From NCBI GenBank assembly GCA_003243975.1, contig QHBJ01000013.1, positions 1-64,000 on the forward strand: DNA of 64,000 nucleotides, written 5' to 3'. Each line of letters begins with the position of its first letter. The first letter of the stretch is position 1. A model generated the notes under the pieces. It searched no databases. It was given only the letters and a program-made list of their open reading frames with translations, and was not told the DNA's origin. The stretch is from Candidatus Meridianibacter frigidus. Lineage in GTDB: Bacteria; Vulcanimicrobiota; Vulcanimicrobiia; Vulcanimicrobiales; Vulcanimicrobiaceae. The position numbers were made by a program, and so were the translations under genes. Positions 1-8,815 of the stretch are shown here, piece after piece.

Positions 1-128
1 CACCACGCCCGGGGACACGATCATATTTGCGTCGGCGGCTCTTATACCCGAGGGGCATTAACGCGGCGATAAACCATCAAACCCTCGGGCTCGAACCCTC
101 TGTGGCTCTTAACCGCCAGCCGGGGTAG

Positions 129-157
129 TTGTGGAAATATATCTAATTTGATATAAT
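129..157 (+). promoter_or_regulatory. hipBA promoter
   Basis: A perfect -10 hexamer TATAAT lies at 152-157. A -35-like TTGTGG lies at 129-134, leaving a 17-bp spacer. Transcription would start near 164 and give a leader of about 24 nt before the hipB ATG at 188. The -10 overlaps the first operator repeat, as expected for an autorepressed toxin-antitoxin promoter. Confidence 0.6.
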
Positions 158-185
158 GACAAAAAATATGTCTAACTAGGTATAA
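138..185 (+). promoter_or_regulatory. Tandem operator repeats of the hipBA module
   Basis: Two 19-bp direct repeats at 138-156 and 167-185 match at 15 of 19 positions, with starts 29 bp apart. The first contains a perfect inverted repeat, TATATC-n6-GATATA (138-143 and 150-155). The second is a degenerate copy (TATGTC-n6-GGTATA). E. coli HipB binds TATCC-n8-GGATA operators, so these are plausible binding sites for the HipB-like protein encoded immediately downstream. They cover the -10 box and the region just before the start codon. Confidence 0.6.
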
Positions 186-187
186 CT

Positions 188-475
188 ATGTATAAGATCC
201 GTACCCCGGGCCTGGCGCTGCGCGCTACTCGCCGAAAATCCCGAATCTCGCAAGCCGAACTGGCCAAAAAGGCTGGGACGAGCCAGTCGTACGTTGTCAA
301 AATCGAGCAGAACGCCGTGGATCCTCGCCTCTCAACTTTGAGCCGGCTCTTTGACATCCTGAACTACGAAATCGTTGCCATTCCGAAATCTCTAATGGAA
401 ACGGTCCAGGGCCTAATCGCGACGCCAGACGAACAGGGCTTCTTCCTTAACATTTTACCTGAAGAGCAGAAATGA
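188..475 (+). CDS. hipB: HipB-like XRE-family antitoxin
   Basis: This 95-residue protein carries a helix-turn-helix of the XRE/Cro type at about residues 13-60, with the typical SQAELAKKAGTSQSYVVKIE core. It ends in a short acidic tail. The ATG follows a weak AGG ribosome site, and its stop overlaps the start of the HipA-like kinase by 4 bp (ATGA), so the two are translationally coupled. By analogy with E. coli HipB it should bind and neutralise the kinase and repress the operon through the tandem repeats upstream. The family is clear from domain and context. The exact subtype is not. Confidence 0.85.
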   Translation: MYKIRTPGLALRATRRKSRISQAELAKKAGTSQSYVVKIEQNAVDPRLSTLSRLFDILNYEIVAIPKSLMETVQGLIATPDEQGFFLNILPEEQK

Positions 476-2004
476 GGTCGCTACGCGTCTACCTCAACGG
501 GCGTCCTACCGGCACCCTGCTAGAAACAGACGAGCGCAGAAATCTCTTCACTTTTGACCGAGAGTTTGTTGAGGCCCCAAACCCGCCGGTGCTTTCATCG
601 GCCCTCCTCAATACTGCAAAGCGGCCGGCTGCTCCGACATCGACCTCGACGCGGATTCTGCCGTTCTTCGCAAACGTACTCCCGGAGCCTAATAGCGATC
701 TACGTCGATATCTTGCTTCACAAGTAGGCATCGATCGCCGTGACGACATGGGACTGCTTCGCGCTCTGGGTCAGGATCTTCCGGGAGCCGCTACGGTGGC
801 GTACGAGGGCGGAAAATGGGATGTGCCAAGCGAGTTTGACACACACCAAGCCGCCTCAGAACGCCCACTGCGATTTTCCTTGGCCGGCGTCCAGATGAAA
901 TTTAGCGCAACTCGATCATCTGAAGGGACCTACCTTGTTCCGGAAACCGGCGCGGGCGGGACTCACATCATAAAACTGCCCGAGCCTGGAAAGCCTCTGC
1001 TTCCTGAAAATGAGTTCGCAATGATGCGATTCGCCGCGGCGGTTGGCATCGATGTCCCAGCGCTTGAGTTAGTAACCGCCCGGAATGTCAGTGGCTTACC
1101 TGAGCGATTCGCCGGTTTCGAAGGGCATGCTTATACCATTGAACGCTTTGATCGAGGAGAATCGCGAATACACATCGAGGATTTCGCGCAACTCCTCAAG
1201 GTATACCCGGAAGATAAGTATGAGCGTGTTAGCTTTGAACATCTGCTCAACTTGAGTTACAGACTTCTGGGCGAGGAAGGCCTTGCGGAATGCGTACGAC
1301 GCATAGTCTTTTCAATCGCAATTGCAAATGCGGATATGCATCTAAAGAACTGGTCCGTGCGGTATCCCGACGGCAGAACGCCCGAATTCGCGCCGGCGTA
1401 CGACTATGTCTGTACCGCCGCATTCCCACGCTACGACGACTTCTTAGCGCTGCCAATAGCTCGAACGCGCCACTGGAAGGCGATCTCGGAGGAAACAGTT
1501 CTCGCTGCAGCTCGAAGCGTTCGTGTACCGAGTCATGTTGTAAAAAAGGCGTGTCGTGAAATGATTTCCGCCGTACATACACAGCTACGGATCTTCTTGG
1601 AAACCAGTGATGTGCCGGATGATGTTGCTCGAGTCATCGATAGGCAGATGCACATCGTCCCATTATTTGCAACGTCGCAGATGTCCAAACGCATGGCGCT
1701 CTCGGATGCGGAATACAAGCGTCGGTTCTTCGCGGAACTAGAATCCATCTACGGCATTCCACGGTCCGGTATTACGGAGGGATGGTCGCATCACGGAGTT
1801 TCCGTGCTTCTGCGCCCTTCACACACTGGCGGTCTTACCGCCTTCTTGGGCCCGAAATCAGCGCCTGGGAATCAAACGACTGCCGAGTGCAGCGAGCTGG
1901 ATCTTCTTGGCGAGGATGAGGAACCAGAACGCGCGGCGTCCCGTCTCTCCGTTGGCGCTTTGCGGAAGTACTTCCCACAACCGCAAAAGCCAGGGTTCTA
2001 CTAA
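472..2004 (+). CDS. hipA: HipA-like serine/threonine kinase toxin
   Basis: A 510-residue HipA-family protein. The N-terminal HipA-N region (about 1-110) is followed by the kinase fold. Visible motifs are SLAGVQMKFS near residue 136 (position of the regulatory Ser/P-loop), the catalytic loop ADMHLKN with Asp288 and Asn293, and the metal-binding Asp311 in AYDY. E. coli HipA phosphorylates GltX to induce dormancy; the target here is unknown. The protein is about 70 residues longer than E. coli HipA (440), and the extra sequence is a polar C-terminal tail (about 430-510). All key kinase residues appear present, so it is probably active. It overlaps hipB by 4 bp. Confidence 0.87.
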   Translation: MRSLRVYLNGRPTGTLLETDERRNLFTFDREFVEAPNPPVLSSALLNTAKRPAAPTSTSTRILPFFANVLPEPNSDLRRYLASQVGIDRRDDMGLLRALGQDLPGAATVAYEGGKWDVPSEFDTHQAASERPLRFSLAGVQMKFSATRSSEGTYLVPETGAGGTHIIKLPEPGKPLLPENEFAMMRFAAAVGIDVPALELVTARNVSGLPERFAGFEGHAYTIERFDRGESRIHIEDFAQLLKVYPEDKYERVSFEHLLNLSYRLLGEEGLAECVRRIVFSIAIANADMHLKNWSVRYPDGRTPEFAPAYDYVCTAAFPRYDDFLALPIARTRHWKAISEETVLAAARSVRVPSHVVKKACREMISAVHTQLRIFLETSDVPDDVARVIDRQMHIVPLFATSQMSKRMALSDAEYKRRFFAELESIYGIPRSGITEGWSHHGVSVLLRPSHTGGLTAFLGPKSAPGNQTTAECSELDLLGEDEEPERAASRLSVGALRKYFPQPQKPGFY

Positions 2005-2042
2005 ACTACCGGCGTCGCAAGAAAATAATGAGCGGTCCGAGC

Positions 2043-2673
2043 TCATTGCTCGGCTAGCGGAACTCTGCGGCAAAGACTTTCAACGAGGTTCCGGATTGCA
2101 TCCCAGCCTGGCTCAAATGCCAGCGCGAAGTTCCGAACGGCGGCTGCGAAGTCCCGCGCCGACCGCGTCGGGGATCCCGATATTTTGACAACATCAAGAA
2201 TGCTCTGAAGCACAAATCCGACGAAATGGAGCATGCTCTCCTTATCATGATCACCGGCTGCCTTGGCTAAGAGCTGGATCTGAGAAATATTGGCTGCCCC
2301 CGTCGAGGCATCCTTGGCAATGCTGGTTGGTTCGCTCGTTCACGTCGACGACTTCGTTTACCGGTCCGCTATGGATGCCCATGCGCACAGCTAGGTCGGG
2401 ATAGGCCTTCAAACTCTTGCTCAATTCTTGAGCGCACCTGACCGGTTTTTCGGGATTATTGCGAAAAACCAAAGCCATTCCGTCGCCGGTTGGCAACCGG
2501 ATTAAAGTGCCTTCCGCGGCCCCGCTGCGGAATTGCTCGGTTTTGCGGACGATTTCGGTCAGCTTGCGAAGTAAGTCGCTCTGCTCGGTAATGAGCAGTT
2601 TCGAATAGCCGACGATATCCATGAACAGGACATGCCCGATTTCAAGCTTCAGATCAGCTGCTTCGCCGGACAT
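2043..2673 (-). pseudogene. Disrupted class III adenylate/guanylate cyclase gene
   Basis: The frame 2673-2251 starts as a normal class III cyclase domain: GHVLFMDIVGYSKL (metal-binding Asp), RLPTGDGMALVF, and MGIHSGPVNEVVDVNERTN. Immediately after NERTN, where family members continue into the second half of the domain, the frame runs into about 30 unrelated residues and stops at 2251. A different minus-strand frame is open from 2339 to 2043 (98 codons) directly after that junction, but it does not look like the missing cyclase half. I read this as a truncated or rearranged cyclase remnant. It sits between hipBA and rlmN, an accessory-looking spot. A sequencing error alone does not explain it. 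Confidence 0.6.
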
Positions 2674-2752
2674 CTGTTCTTGCTATCGTTTCGACGTCGT
2701 GCGGCCCTGCCGAAATAGACCGCGTTGCGGCACGTGTGCTAGGATGGGCTCT

Positions 2753-3838
2753 GTGAAACGGGATGCGCAAGCAATCTGGATTGATGAAAAGGCGCGCCGC
2801 GCGGGATTTGTCGATGGCGCGGGCCTTGCGCATGCTCTCGATCTCAAGCCGTACCGAATTGGCCAGCTTTATCGCGCAGCTGCCAAAGAACTGCTGGAGT
2901 CGCCCGCCGAGGTAACGGTTTTACCGAAAGCGTTACGTTCCGAATTGCAATTGCAAGGATTCGCTTTTCATTCGGTTATGCCGGTAGTCGTACAAAGATC
3001 CAGCGATAATCAGACGACCAAAAGTCTCTTCCGGTTAGCGGATGGAGCGGAGATTGAAGCGGTGTTGATGGAGCACTACGGCGGTCGCAACACGGTCTGC
3101 ATCTCCAGTCAAGCCGGGTGCGCTTTCGCGTGCGCGTTTTGCTCTACCGGACAAGCGGGCTTTACGCGCCAGTTGGAAGCGACCGAAATATTCGATCAAG
3201 CACGGTACTTTGCCCGCGAGCTTGCCGCGCGCGGCAAGCGCATCACCAACGTGGTATTCATGGGAATGGGCGAGCCCTTCCATAACTATGGGTCGGTAAT
3301 GGAAGCCGTTGCGCTCCTGAACGATCCGAACGGTTTCGGGCTGGGCCATCGCCATATCACCATCTCGACCGTGGGCATTGTCCCGGAGATCGACCGATTT
3401 GCGGACGAGCATATACAAGTGAATCTTGCAATTTCGCTCCACGCACCCAACGACGAGATCCGCTCCGGAATGATGCCAGTAAACCGGCGGTGGAAGCTCG
3501 GCGAATTGATGGCCGCTTGCGAGCGCTATGTGGCCAAGACCAACCGCAAGATCTTCTTTGAATACGTCATGCTGCGAGACGTCAACGATCGAGATGAACA
3601 TGCTCGTGAACTGGCACGCTTGATGGCCGGCCATCTGTACCATGTCAATCTCATTCCGTATAACGCGACACCGGACGGTCCGTTTGCCGGCGCGGCCGAC
3701 GATGAGATCTGGAGATTCGCCGGAATCGTGGAGGGGGCCGGCGTTCCAGTTACCGTGCGTCAAAACATGGGACGCGACATCGCCGCGGCCTGCGGTCAGC
3801 TACGGGTGGAAACGCAACCAAAGGTAAAAACGGCTTGA
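2753..3838 (+). CDS. rlmN: 23S rRNA (adenine2503-C2)-methyltransferase, radical SAM
   Basis: The dual-specificity RlmN enzyme methylates A2503 of 23S rRNA and A37 of some tRNAs. The radical-SAM cluster motif CX3CX2C is at Cys123, Cys127 and Cys130. The SAM-binding motif GMGEPFHNYG follows, and the C-terminal methyl-accepting cysteine is Cys347 in AACGQL. I chose GTG 2753 because AGGA at 2741-2744 is well spaced from it. An ATG at 2744 is the alternative. Length (361 aa) is normal. The first part of the gene runs opposite the cyclase remnant. An exported protein starts 10 bp after its stop. Confidence 0.95.
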   Translation: MKRDAQAIWIDEKARRAGFVDGAGLAHALDLKPYRIGQLYRAAAKELLESPAEVTVLPKALRSELQLQGFAFHSVMPVVVQRSSDNQTTKSLFRLADGAEIEAVLMEHYGGRNTVCISSQAGCAFACAFCSTGQAGFTRQLEATEIFDQARYFARELAARGKRITNVVFMGMGEPFHNYGSVMEAVALLNDPNGFGLGHRHITISTVGIVPEIDRFADEHIQVNLAISLHAPNDEIRSGMMPVNRRWKLGELMAACERYVAKTNRKIFFEYVMLRDVNDRDEHARELARLMAGHLYHVNLIPYNATPDGPFAGAADDEIWRFAGIVEGAGVPVTVRQNMGRDIAAACGQLRVETQPKVKTA

Positions 3839-3848
3839 AGACTGGGAA

Positions 3849-4451
3849 GTGATATCGCTGCTCGCACTGACATTTACTGCGTACGCCACAACACCGCAAC
3901 GCGCCGCTATTCAGGCCGTTGGCATCGGATTGAAACGGCCGCCCGTCGTACGCCGTGTTAATCTTAGAGGTTCCTATGCGGCCGTACTTACGAGTGGCGG
4001 GCAGATGGATGGCTCAGCCGTAGCCGAACCAATTCTCGTCCAGCACTTTTCGTTCGGCTGGCAGCCGCTGGACATCCTGAACTTCCGTTGCAGTCTGGAT
4101 TCGCATGCGTTGGGTGCGCACGCGAATGCAATCCTCATGCACGGCATGCCGGAACCAAAGGACGACCGGCCGTGCCGTGACCTGCAGGATACTGGCCCTC
4201 GCGTCCAGGTTCAAGCGATTCGTCGGCTGATGAGAGGGCCGCTCGTGCCGCACGTCGCCGGTTCCGGCCACTGGGCGATGGGGAGTTGGTATGGTGGCGG
4301 AGGAGGAGAGTCGCTTTTCCGGCGGAGGAACGGTCGTTGGCTACAGGTTGCGAGCGGCGGCGGCGCCATGGGCGCCGCGGGGATGCGCCTATACGGCGTA
4401 CCGCAATCTGTTTGGTGCAAATTTGGTATCTATGACGCGAAATGCCATTAG
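3849..4451 (+). CDS. Exported protein of unknown function
   Basis: A 200-residue protein starting at GTG 3849. A short hydrophobic N-terminus (MISLLALTFTAYA) looks like a signal peptide with cleavage near residue 13. The rest has no domain I recognise. It contains two cysteines (CSLDSHALG and PCRDLQD), a Gly-rich stretch WYGGGGGE and a basic, Gly/Ala-rich end. It starts 10 bp after rlmN and may be co-transcribed with it. Coding status is supported by the long open frame and signal-like start, but no homologue is recognised. Confidence 0.55.
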   Translation: MISLLALTFTAYATTPQRAAIQAVGIGLKRPPVVRRVNLRGSYAAVLTSGGQMDGSAVAEPILVQHFSFGWQPLDILNFRCSLDSHALGAHANAILMHGMPEPKDDRPCRDLQDTGPRVQVQAIRRLMRGPLVPHVAGSGHWAMGSWYGGGGGESLFRRRNGRWLQVASGGGAMGAAGMRLYGVPQSVWCKFGIYDAKCH

Positions 4452-4454
4452 CCA

Positions 4455-4682
4455 GTCGCAAAAAGAACGAGGCACCGCATGACTGCGGAGCCTCGTGCGC
4501 TTCAATGTGCTTTCATAGCGACGACGACTTCGTAACAACCAGCTTGCTGCGCGGCTGGAGCGCCCGGGCCGCCCGTTTTCAGCCTAACGACAAGCGCGTC
4601 ACTGATCCGGCGAGGCCAAGAGCCGCTAGAACTGGAGCGCTAGTTCAGGGTGGAAGCGAGGCCCGCAACGAATGGCGCTTCG
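4455..4682 (+). promoter_or_regulatory. Structured leader of glyS with T-box-like element
   Basis: The 230-bp region before glyS is rich in inverted repeats. GTCGC 4455-4459 pairs with GCGAC 4518-4522 and encloses a strong hairpin at 4468-4495 (CGAGGC/GCCTCG over CCGCA/TGCGG). A stem GAACT/AGTTC at 4629-4646 is followed at once by AGGGTGGAAGCG (4647-4658), which resembles the T-box consensus AGGGUGGNACCGCG. The bulge UGGA would pair with the UCCA end of tRNA-Gly. GAAGCG 4653-4658 pairs with CGCTTC 4676-4681, just before the ATG. I found no clear Stem I specifier and no U-run terminator, so this is tentative and would have to act on translation. Confidence 0.3.
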
Positions 4683-6023
4683 ATGGCCGAGACGACGGAT
4701 CAGCCGCGGGTCAGCATGGACGAAATCACGGCGCTTGCAAAGCGCCGCGGCTTTATTTTTCCGTCCAGCGACATCTACGGCGGGATCGGCGGATTCTACG
4801 ACTATGGTCCGCTGGGTGCGATGCTCAAGCGCAATGTGAAGGATGCCTGGTGGCGCGAAATGGTGGAGAAGCGCGACGATGTTGTGCCGTTCGATTCAAG
4901 CATCATCATGCACCCAAAAGTGTGGAAGGCATCCGGCCATATCGATGCCTTTCACGATCGAATGGTCGATTGCAAGGTGTGCAAGCATCGCTTTCGAGCC
5001 GACCATCTGAGGAATGCGGAACAGTGCCCGGATTGCGGAAGCAAGAATTCTTTTACCGACGCGCGCAATTTCAATTTGATGCTGCAAACCTTCGTCGGTC
5101 CGATGGAAGATTCGGCTGCAGTCGCCTACCTGCGCCCCGAAACCGCTCAGGGCATCTTCGTAAACTTCAAGAACATCTATCAAACCGCGCGTAAGCGCCC
5201 GCCCTTCGGCGTTGCGCAAATCGGTAAGGCATTTCGCAATGAGATAACACCCGGAAACTTCACCTTTCGGCTGCGCGAGTTCGAACAAGCGGAGCTTGAG
5301 TATTTCGTACCCGATGACGGCAACGATTTGGCAGCGTTCGATGGGTGGGTGAAAGCGCGCAGGCAATGGTACTCGGACTACGGCATAAAGACCGACCGTC
5401 TGCGTTTTTACGAATTGAAGGAAGATGAACGTCCCCACTATGCCAAAGCGGGCGTGGATGTCGAGTATCTTTTTCCGTGGGGATGGGGGGAACTGGAATC
5501 GATTGCGCACCGCGGCACGTACGACCTGGATGCGCACATGAAGTTATCGGGCAAAGATTTGCGCTACTTCGACGAATCGCAGAAGGCGCATTACACGCCG
5601 CTTCTCATCGAGAGTTCAGCCGGCATGGACCGCACGACGCTGGTGATGCTGGTGGACGCCTACGAACGGGAGCGCAGCACCGACCCCAACGGCAAGGAAA
5701 CCGAACGCATCGTGCTACGCTTCCATCCCAAGATCGCGCCGCTGCAGGCGGCGGTGTTTTCTCTCGCGCGCAACAAACCGGATCTGGTCGAACTCGCGCG
5801 GGGGATCGAGCGCGACTTGCGGGCTGTCTTCCGCACTCAATATGATGAAGGAAACATCGGACAGTTGTATCGCCGGCAGGATGAGATTGGAACGCCCTTC
5901 TGCATTACCGTGGACTACGATACCCTCGACGACCGCAGCGTGACCGTACGCCAGCGCGATTCCATGAAACAAGAACGCATTGCCATTGATGGCCTGCGAA
6001 ATTACTTGAATGATCGTCTCTAA
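4683..6023 (+). CDS. glyS: Glycyl-tRNA synthetase, single-chain class II type
   Basis: Charges tRNA-Gly with glycine. This is the dimeric single-polypeptide GlyRS rather than the bacterial alpha2beta2 form. Motif 2 (FRNEITPGNFTFRLREFEQAE region) and motif 3 (SSAGMDRTTL) of class II synthetases are clear. A zinc-ribbon CKVC...CPDC lies near residues 95-130, and the C-terminal anticodon-binding domain ends the protein. About 446 aa, normal for the family. ATG 4683 is preferred by family length; GTG 4650 and ATG 4716 are alternatives and no start has a good ribosome site. The last 14 bp overlap ppdK. Confidence 0.93.
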   Translation: MAETTDQPRVSMDEITALAKRRGFIFPSSDIYGGIGGFYDYGPLGAMLKRNVKDAWWREMVEKRDDVVPFDSSIIMHPKVWKASGHIDAFHDRMVDCKVCKHRFRADHLRNAEQCPDCGSKNSFTDARNFNLMLQTFVGPMEDSAAVAYLRPETAQGIFVNFKNIYQTARKRPPFGVAQIGKAFRNEITPGNFTFRLREFEQAELEYFVPDDGNDLAAFDGWVKARRQWYSDYGIKTDRLRFYELKEDERPHYAKAGVDVEYLFPWGWGELESIAHRGTYDLDAHMKLSGKDLRYFDESQKAHYTPLLIESSAGMDRTTLVMLVDAYERERSTDPNGKETERIVLRFHPKIAPLQAAVFSLARNKPDLVELARGIERDLRAVFRTQYDEGNIGQLYRRQDEIGTPFCITVDYDTLDDRSVTVRQRDSMKQERIAIDGLRNYLNDRL

Positions 6024-8679
6024 GGTATCGACACGCTTCGTCTACTTCTTCGACGAGGGCGACGCGTCGATGCGCGATTTGCTCGGTGGCAAGGGCGCCG
6101 GTTTGGCCGAGATGACGCGCGCGGGCTTTCCCGTGCCGCCCGGATTTACGATTACAACCGAGGCCTGCTTGTGTTTCTACGCCGGCGACTCAGTGTTTCC
6201 GCCGGGACTCCAAGAGGAAGTGGCGGCGGCTATGGACCGCCTGGAAGCAGAAACGGGAAAGACATTTGGGGCCAACTCGAATCCGCTGCTCGTTTCCGTG
6301 CGCAGCGGTGCGCGCGTCTCGATGCCGGGCATGATGGACACGATTCTCAACCTGGGTCTGAACGACGAAACCGTGAAAAGCTTGGCCGACCTGACCGGCA
6401 ACGAGCGTTTTGCCTGGGACGCCTACCGGCGCTTCATCATGATGTTTGCGCACGTCGTGCTTGGGGTTCCAAAGGAAAAATTCGAGGACCGCATCAAGGA
6501 TTGCAAGCGCCGCCTTGGGACCCAAAGCGACGCCCAGATCGATGCGGAATCTTGGAAAGAGTTAACCCGCGAATTTAAGGCAATCGCGCGGAATCACAGT
6601 GCGCGGGCGTTTCCGCAGGACGTGCGCGAGCAGCTGGATTTAGCCATCCGAGCGGTCTTCGATTCGTGGAATTCCAAGCGAGCCATCGACTACCGCCGGT
6701 TCAACAAGTTGCCCGACGATTGGGGCACCGCCGTCAGCATCGTTGAGATGGTGTTCGGAAATATGGGCGACGATTCGGGAACCGGAGTCGCCTTCACGCG
6801 CGATCCAAACACAGGCGAGCGCGCGCTCTTCGGTGAGTACCTGCGAAACGCGCAAGGCGAGGACGTGGTCGCCGGCATCCGCACCCCGGAAAAGATATCG
6901 GACCTTCAACAATCCCAGCCGCAGGTATACGCGCAGTTCGCCCAGATTGCATCCAAACTCGAACACCACTACCGCGACGTACAGGACTTGGAGTTTACGG
7001 TCGAACGCGGCAAGCTCTACATGTTGCAAACGCGCAGCGCAAAGCGCAGCGCCGAGGCCGCCGTGCGCATTGCCCTCGACTTGGTGACCGAAGGGATTAT
7101 CGACAAGAAAGAAGCGTTGGGACGGGTTTCGGCCGCTTCGCTCGACCAGCTCTTCCACGCGCGCATCAATCCTCGGGAGCAATTCGAGACGGCGTGCAAA
7201 GGGTTGAACGCCTCGCCGGGCGCCGCCAGCGGCCAGATCGTCTTCGATGCAGACGCTGCGGTCGAGTGGAAGGAACAAGGCAAACAAACCATACTTGTGC
7301 GAGTTGAAACCACGCCCGACGACGTACACGGAATGATTGCGGCGCGGGGCATTCTCACCGCGAAGGGCGGCGCCACATCGCACGCTGCGGTCGTGGCGCG
7401 CGGAATGGGCAAGCCGTGTGTTGCGGGCTGCGAAGCGTTGCAGATCGATCGCCGCGCGAAGACGCTGGGCATAGGCGATCGAACGCTGCATGAAGGCGAT
7501 TGGATTACGATCGACGGCGGCACGGGAAAGGTCATCGCGAAAAAGCTGCAGCTCATCGATCCACCATCGGAGCTTCCCTCGTGGCTTTCGAAATTTCTCG
7601 GTTGGGCGGACGAGGTGCGCTCGCTGGAAGTGTGGGCCAACGCCGATACCCCGCAAGACGCGCGCAAGGCGCGCGAGCTTGGTGCCGCCGGAATCGGCTT
7701 GTGCCGGACCGAGCACATGTTCATGCAGCGAGAACGGCTGCCAATCGTTCAGGAAATGATCCTTGCGGATACGCCGCGAGCGCGAGCCGACGCACTGGCC
7801 CAGCTCCTGCCGTTTCAGCGCGAGGACTTCCAAGGAATTCTAGAGGCGATGCAAGGGCTACCGGTAACGATTCGTCTGCTCGATCCACCCTTGCACGAAT
7901 TCCTACCGTCGTTGGAGACACTGCTGGTCGAAGTTACCGAACTGCGTCTACAGAAAGGCGTAGAATCGATTGCGTTCAAGGAAAGAAATGCCGTCCTGCG
8001 GCGCGTTCAGCAGCTGCACGAGCAGAATCCGATGCTGGGACTACGGGTCTGCCGCCTGGGTATCGTATATCCGGAGATCTACGCTATGCAGGTGCGCGGC
8101 ATTTTTGAAGCGGCGTGCAAATTGAAAGCGCAAGGTCTGGACGTTCGTCCGTTGGTGATGATTCCGGGTGTCGGCACCGAAGAAGAAATGCAACAAACGT
8201 TCGCTGCTGCTCGGGCCGTTGCGGACGAAGTCGTGACTGAATCGGGTTGCGCACTCGAATACGAAATCGGAACGATGATCGAGCTTCCCCGCGCCTGCTT
8301 GGTGGCCGGCCGAATTGCCGAGCACGCGCAGTTCTTCTCATTCGGCACCAACGATTTGACGCAGACGACGTACGGTTATAGCCGCGATGACGCGGAAGCT
8401 TCGTTTATCCCGCATTACTTGGAGAAGCGAATCCTCAAGGACGACCCGTTCCAGGTCTTGGACCGGGCCGGCGTTGGAGCGCTTATGAGAACCGCGGTGG
8501 ATTTGGGCCGAAGCGCGCACCCCGGTCTGAAGATCGGCATTTGCGGAGAGCATGGCGGCGAACCCTCGAGCGTTGCGTTCTGCCACGCGTTGGCGTTAAA
8601 CTACGTTTCGTGCTCGCCTTACCGCGTGCCGATCGCGCGTCTTGCAGCGGCTCAGGCCGCGCTCGGTTTGATTACCTAA
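6010..8679 (+). CDS. ppdK: Pyruvate, phosphate dikinase
   Basis: Interconverts pyruvate + ATP + Pi with PEP + AMP + PPi. The N-terminal ATP-grasp region begins with LLGGKGAGLAEM. The swivelling phospho-His domain has GGATSHAAVVARG with catalytic His458. The C-terminal PEP/pyruvate barrel has the Cys845 motif GICGEHGGEPSS. At 889 aa it is full length. The start ATG lies inside glyS (14-bp overlap), so translation is probably coupled. In the PEP-consuming direction the enzyme removes AMP and PPi, the by-products of aminoacylation, which gives the pairing with GlyRS some logic (inference). Confidence 0.97.
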   Translation: MIVSKVSTRFVYFFDEGDASMRDLLGGKGAGLAEMTRAGFPVPPGFTITTEACLCFYAGDSVFPPGLQEEVAAAMDRLEAETGKTFGANSNPLLVSVRSGARVSMPGMMDTILNLGLNDETVKSLADLTGNERFAWDAYRRFIMMFAHVVLGVPKEKFEDRIKDCKRRLGTQSDAQIDAESWKELTREFKAIARNHSARAFPQDVREQLDLAIRAVFDSWNSKRAIDYRRFNKLPDDWGTAVSIVEMVFGNMGDDSGTGVAFTRDPNTGERALFGEYLRNAQGEDVVAGIRTPEKISDLQQSQPQVYAQFAQIASKLEHHYRDVQDLEFTVERGKLYMLQTRSAKRSAEAAVRIALDLVTEGIIDKKEALGRVSAASLDQLFHARINPREQFETACKGLNASPGAASGQIVFDADAAVEWKEQGKQTILVRVETTPDDVHGMIAARGILTAKGGATSHAAVVARGMGKPCVAGCEALQIDRRAKTLGIGDRTLHEGDWITIDGGTGKVIAKKLQLIDPPSELPSWLSKFLGWADEVRSLEVWANADTPQDARKARELGAAGIGLCRTEHMFMQRERLPIVQEMILADTPRARADALAQLLPFQREDFQGILEAMQGLPVTIRLLDPPLHEFLPSLETLLVEVTELRLQKGVESIAFKERNAVLRRVQQLHEQNPMLGLRVCRLGIVYPEIYAMQVRGIFEAACKLKAQGLDVRPLVMIPGVGTEEEMQQTFAAARAVADEVVTESGCALEYEIGTMIELPRACLVAGRIAEHAQFFSFGTNDLTQTTYGYSRDDAEASFIPHYLEKRILKDDPFQVLDRAGVGALMRTAVDLGRSAHPGLKIGICGEHGGEPSSVAFCHALALNYVSCSPYRVPIARLAAAQAALGLIT

Positions 8680-8815
8680 TTCGCCAAAATTAAAATGCGC
8701 TGAGCGCGCGCTTAAGGCGACATTAGATTGGTGCGTTGGAGTCGAAATGGGGAACCGCGCGATTTTTCGGCGGCGTTGCCTTCAGTAGTAAATCGTTCAC
8801 ATGAAGGGAGCACTC

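Noticed and set aside
80-120. T-arm-like GGGTTCGA on the minus strand, as if a tRNA remnant
   Set aside because: The flanking bases do not form a 5-bp T-stem, and no acceptor or anticodon arm is found.
3035-3763. Long minus-strand open frame within rlmN
   Set aside because: It is antisense to a well-conserved radical SAM enzyme, and its product has no family features.
6640-7833. A 397-codon minus-strand open frame inside ppdK
   Set aside because: It is a shadow of the high-GC codon bias of ppdK and has no domain or ribosome site.
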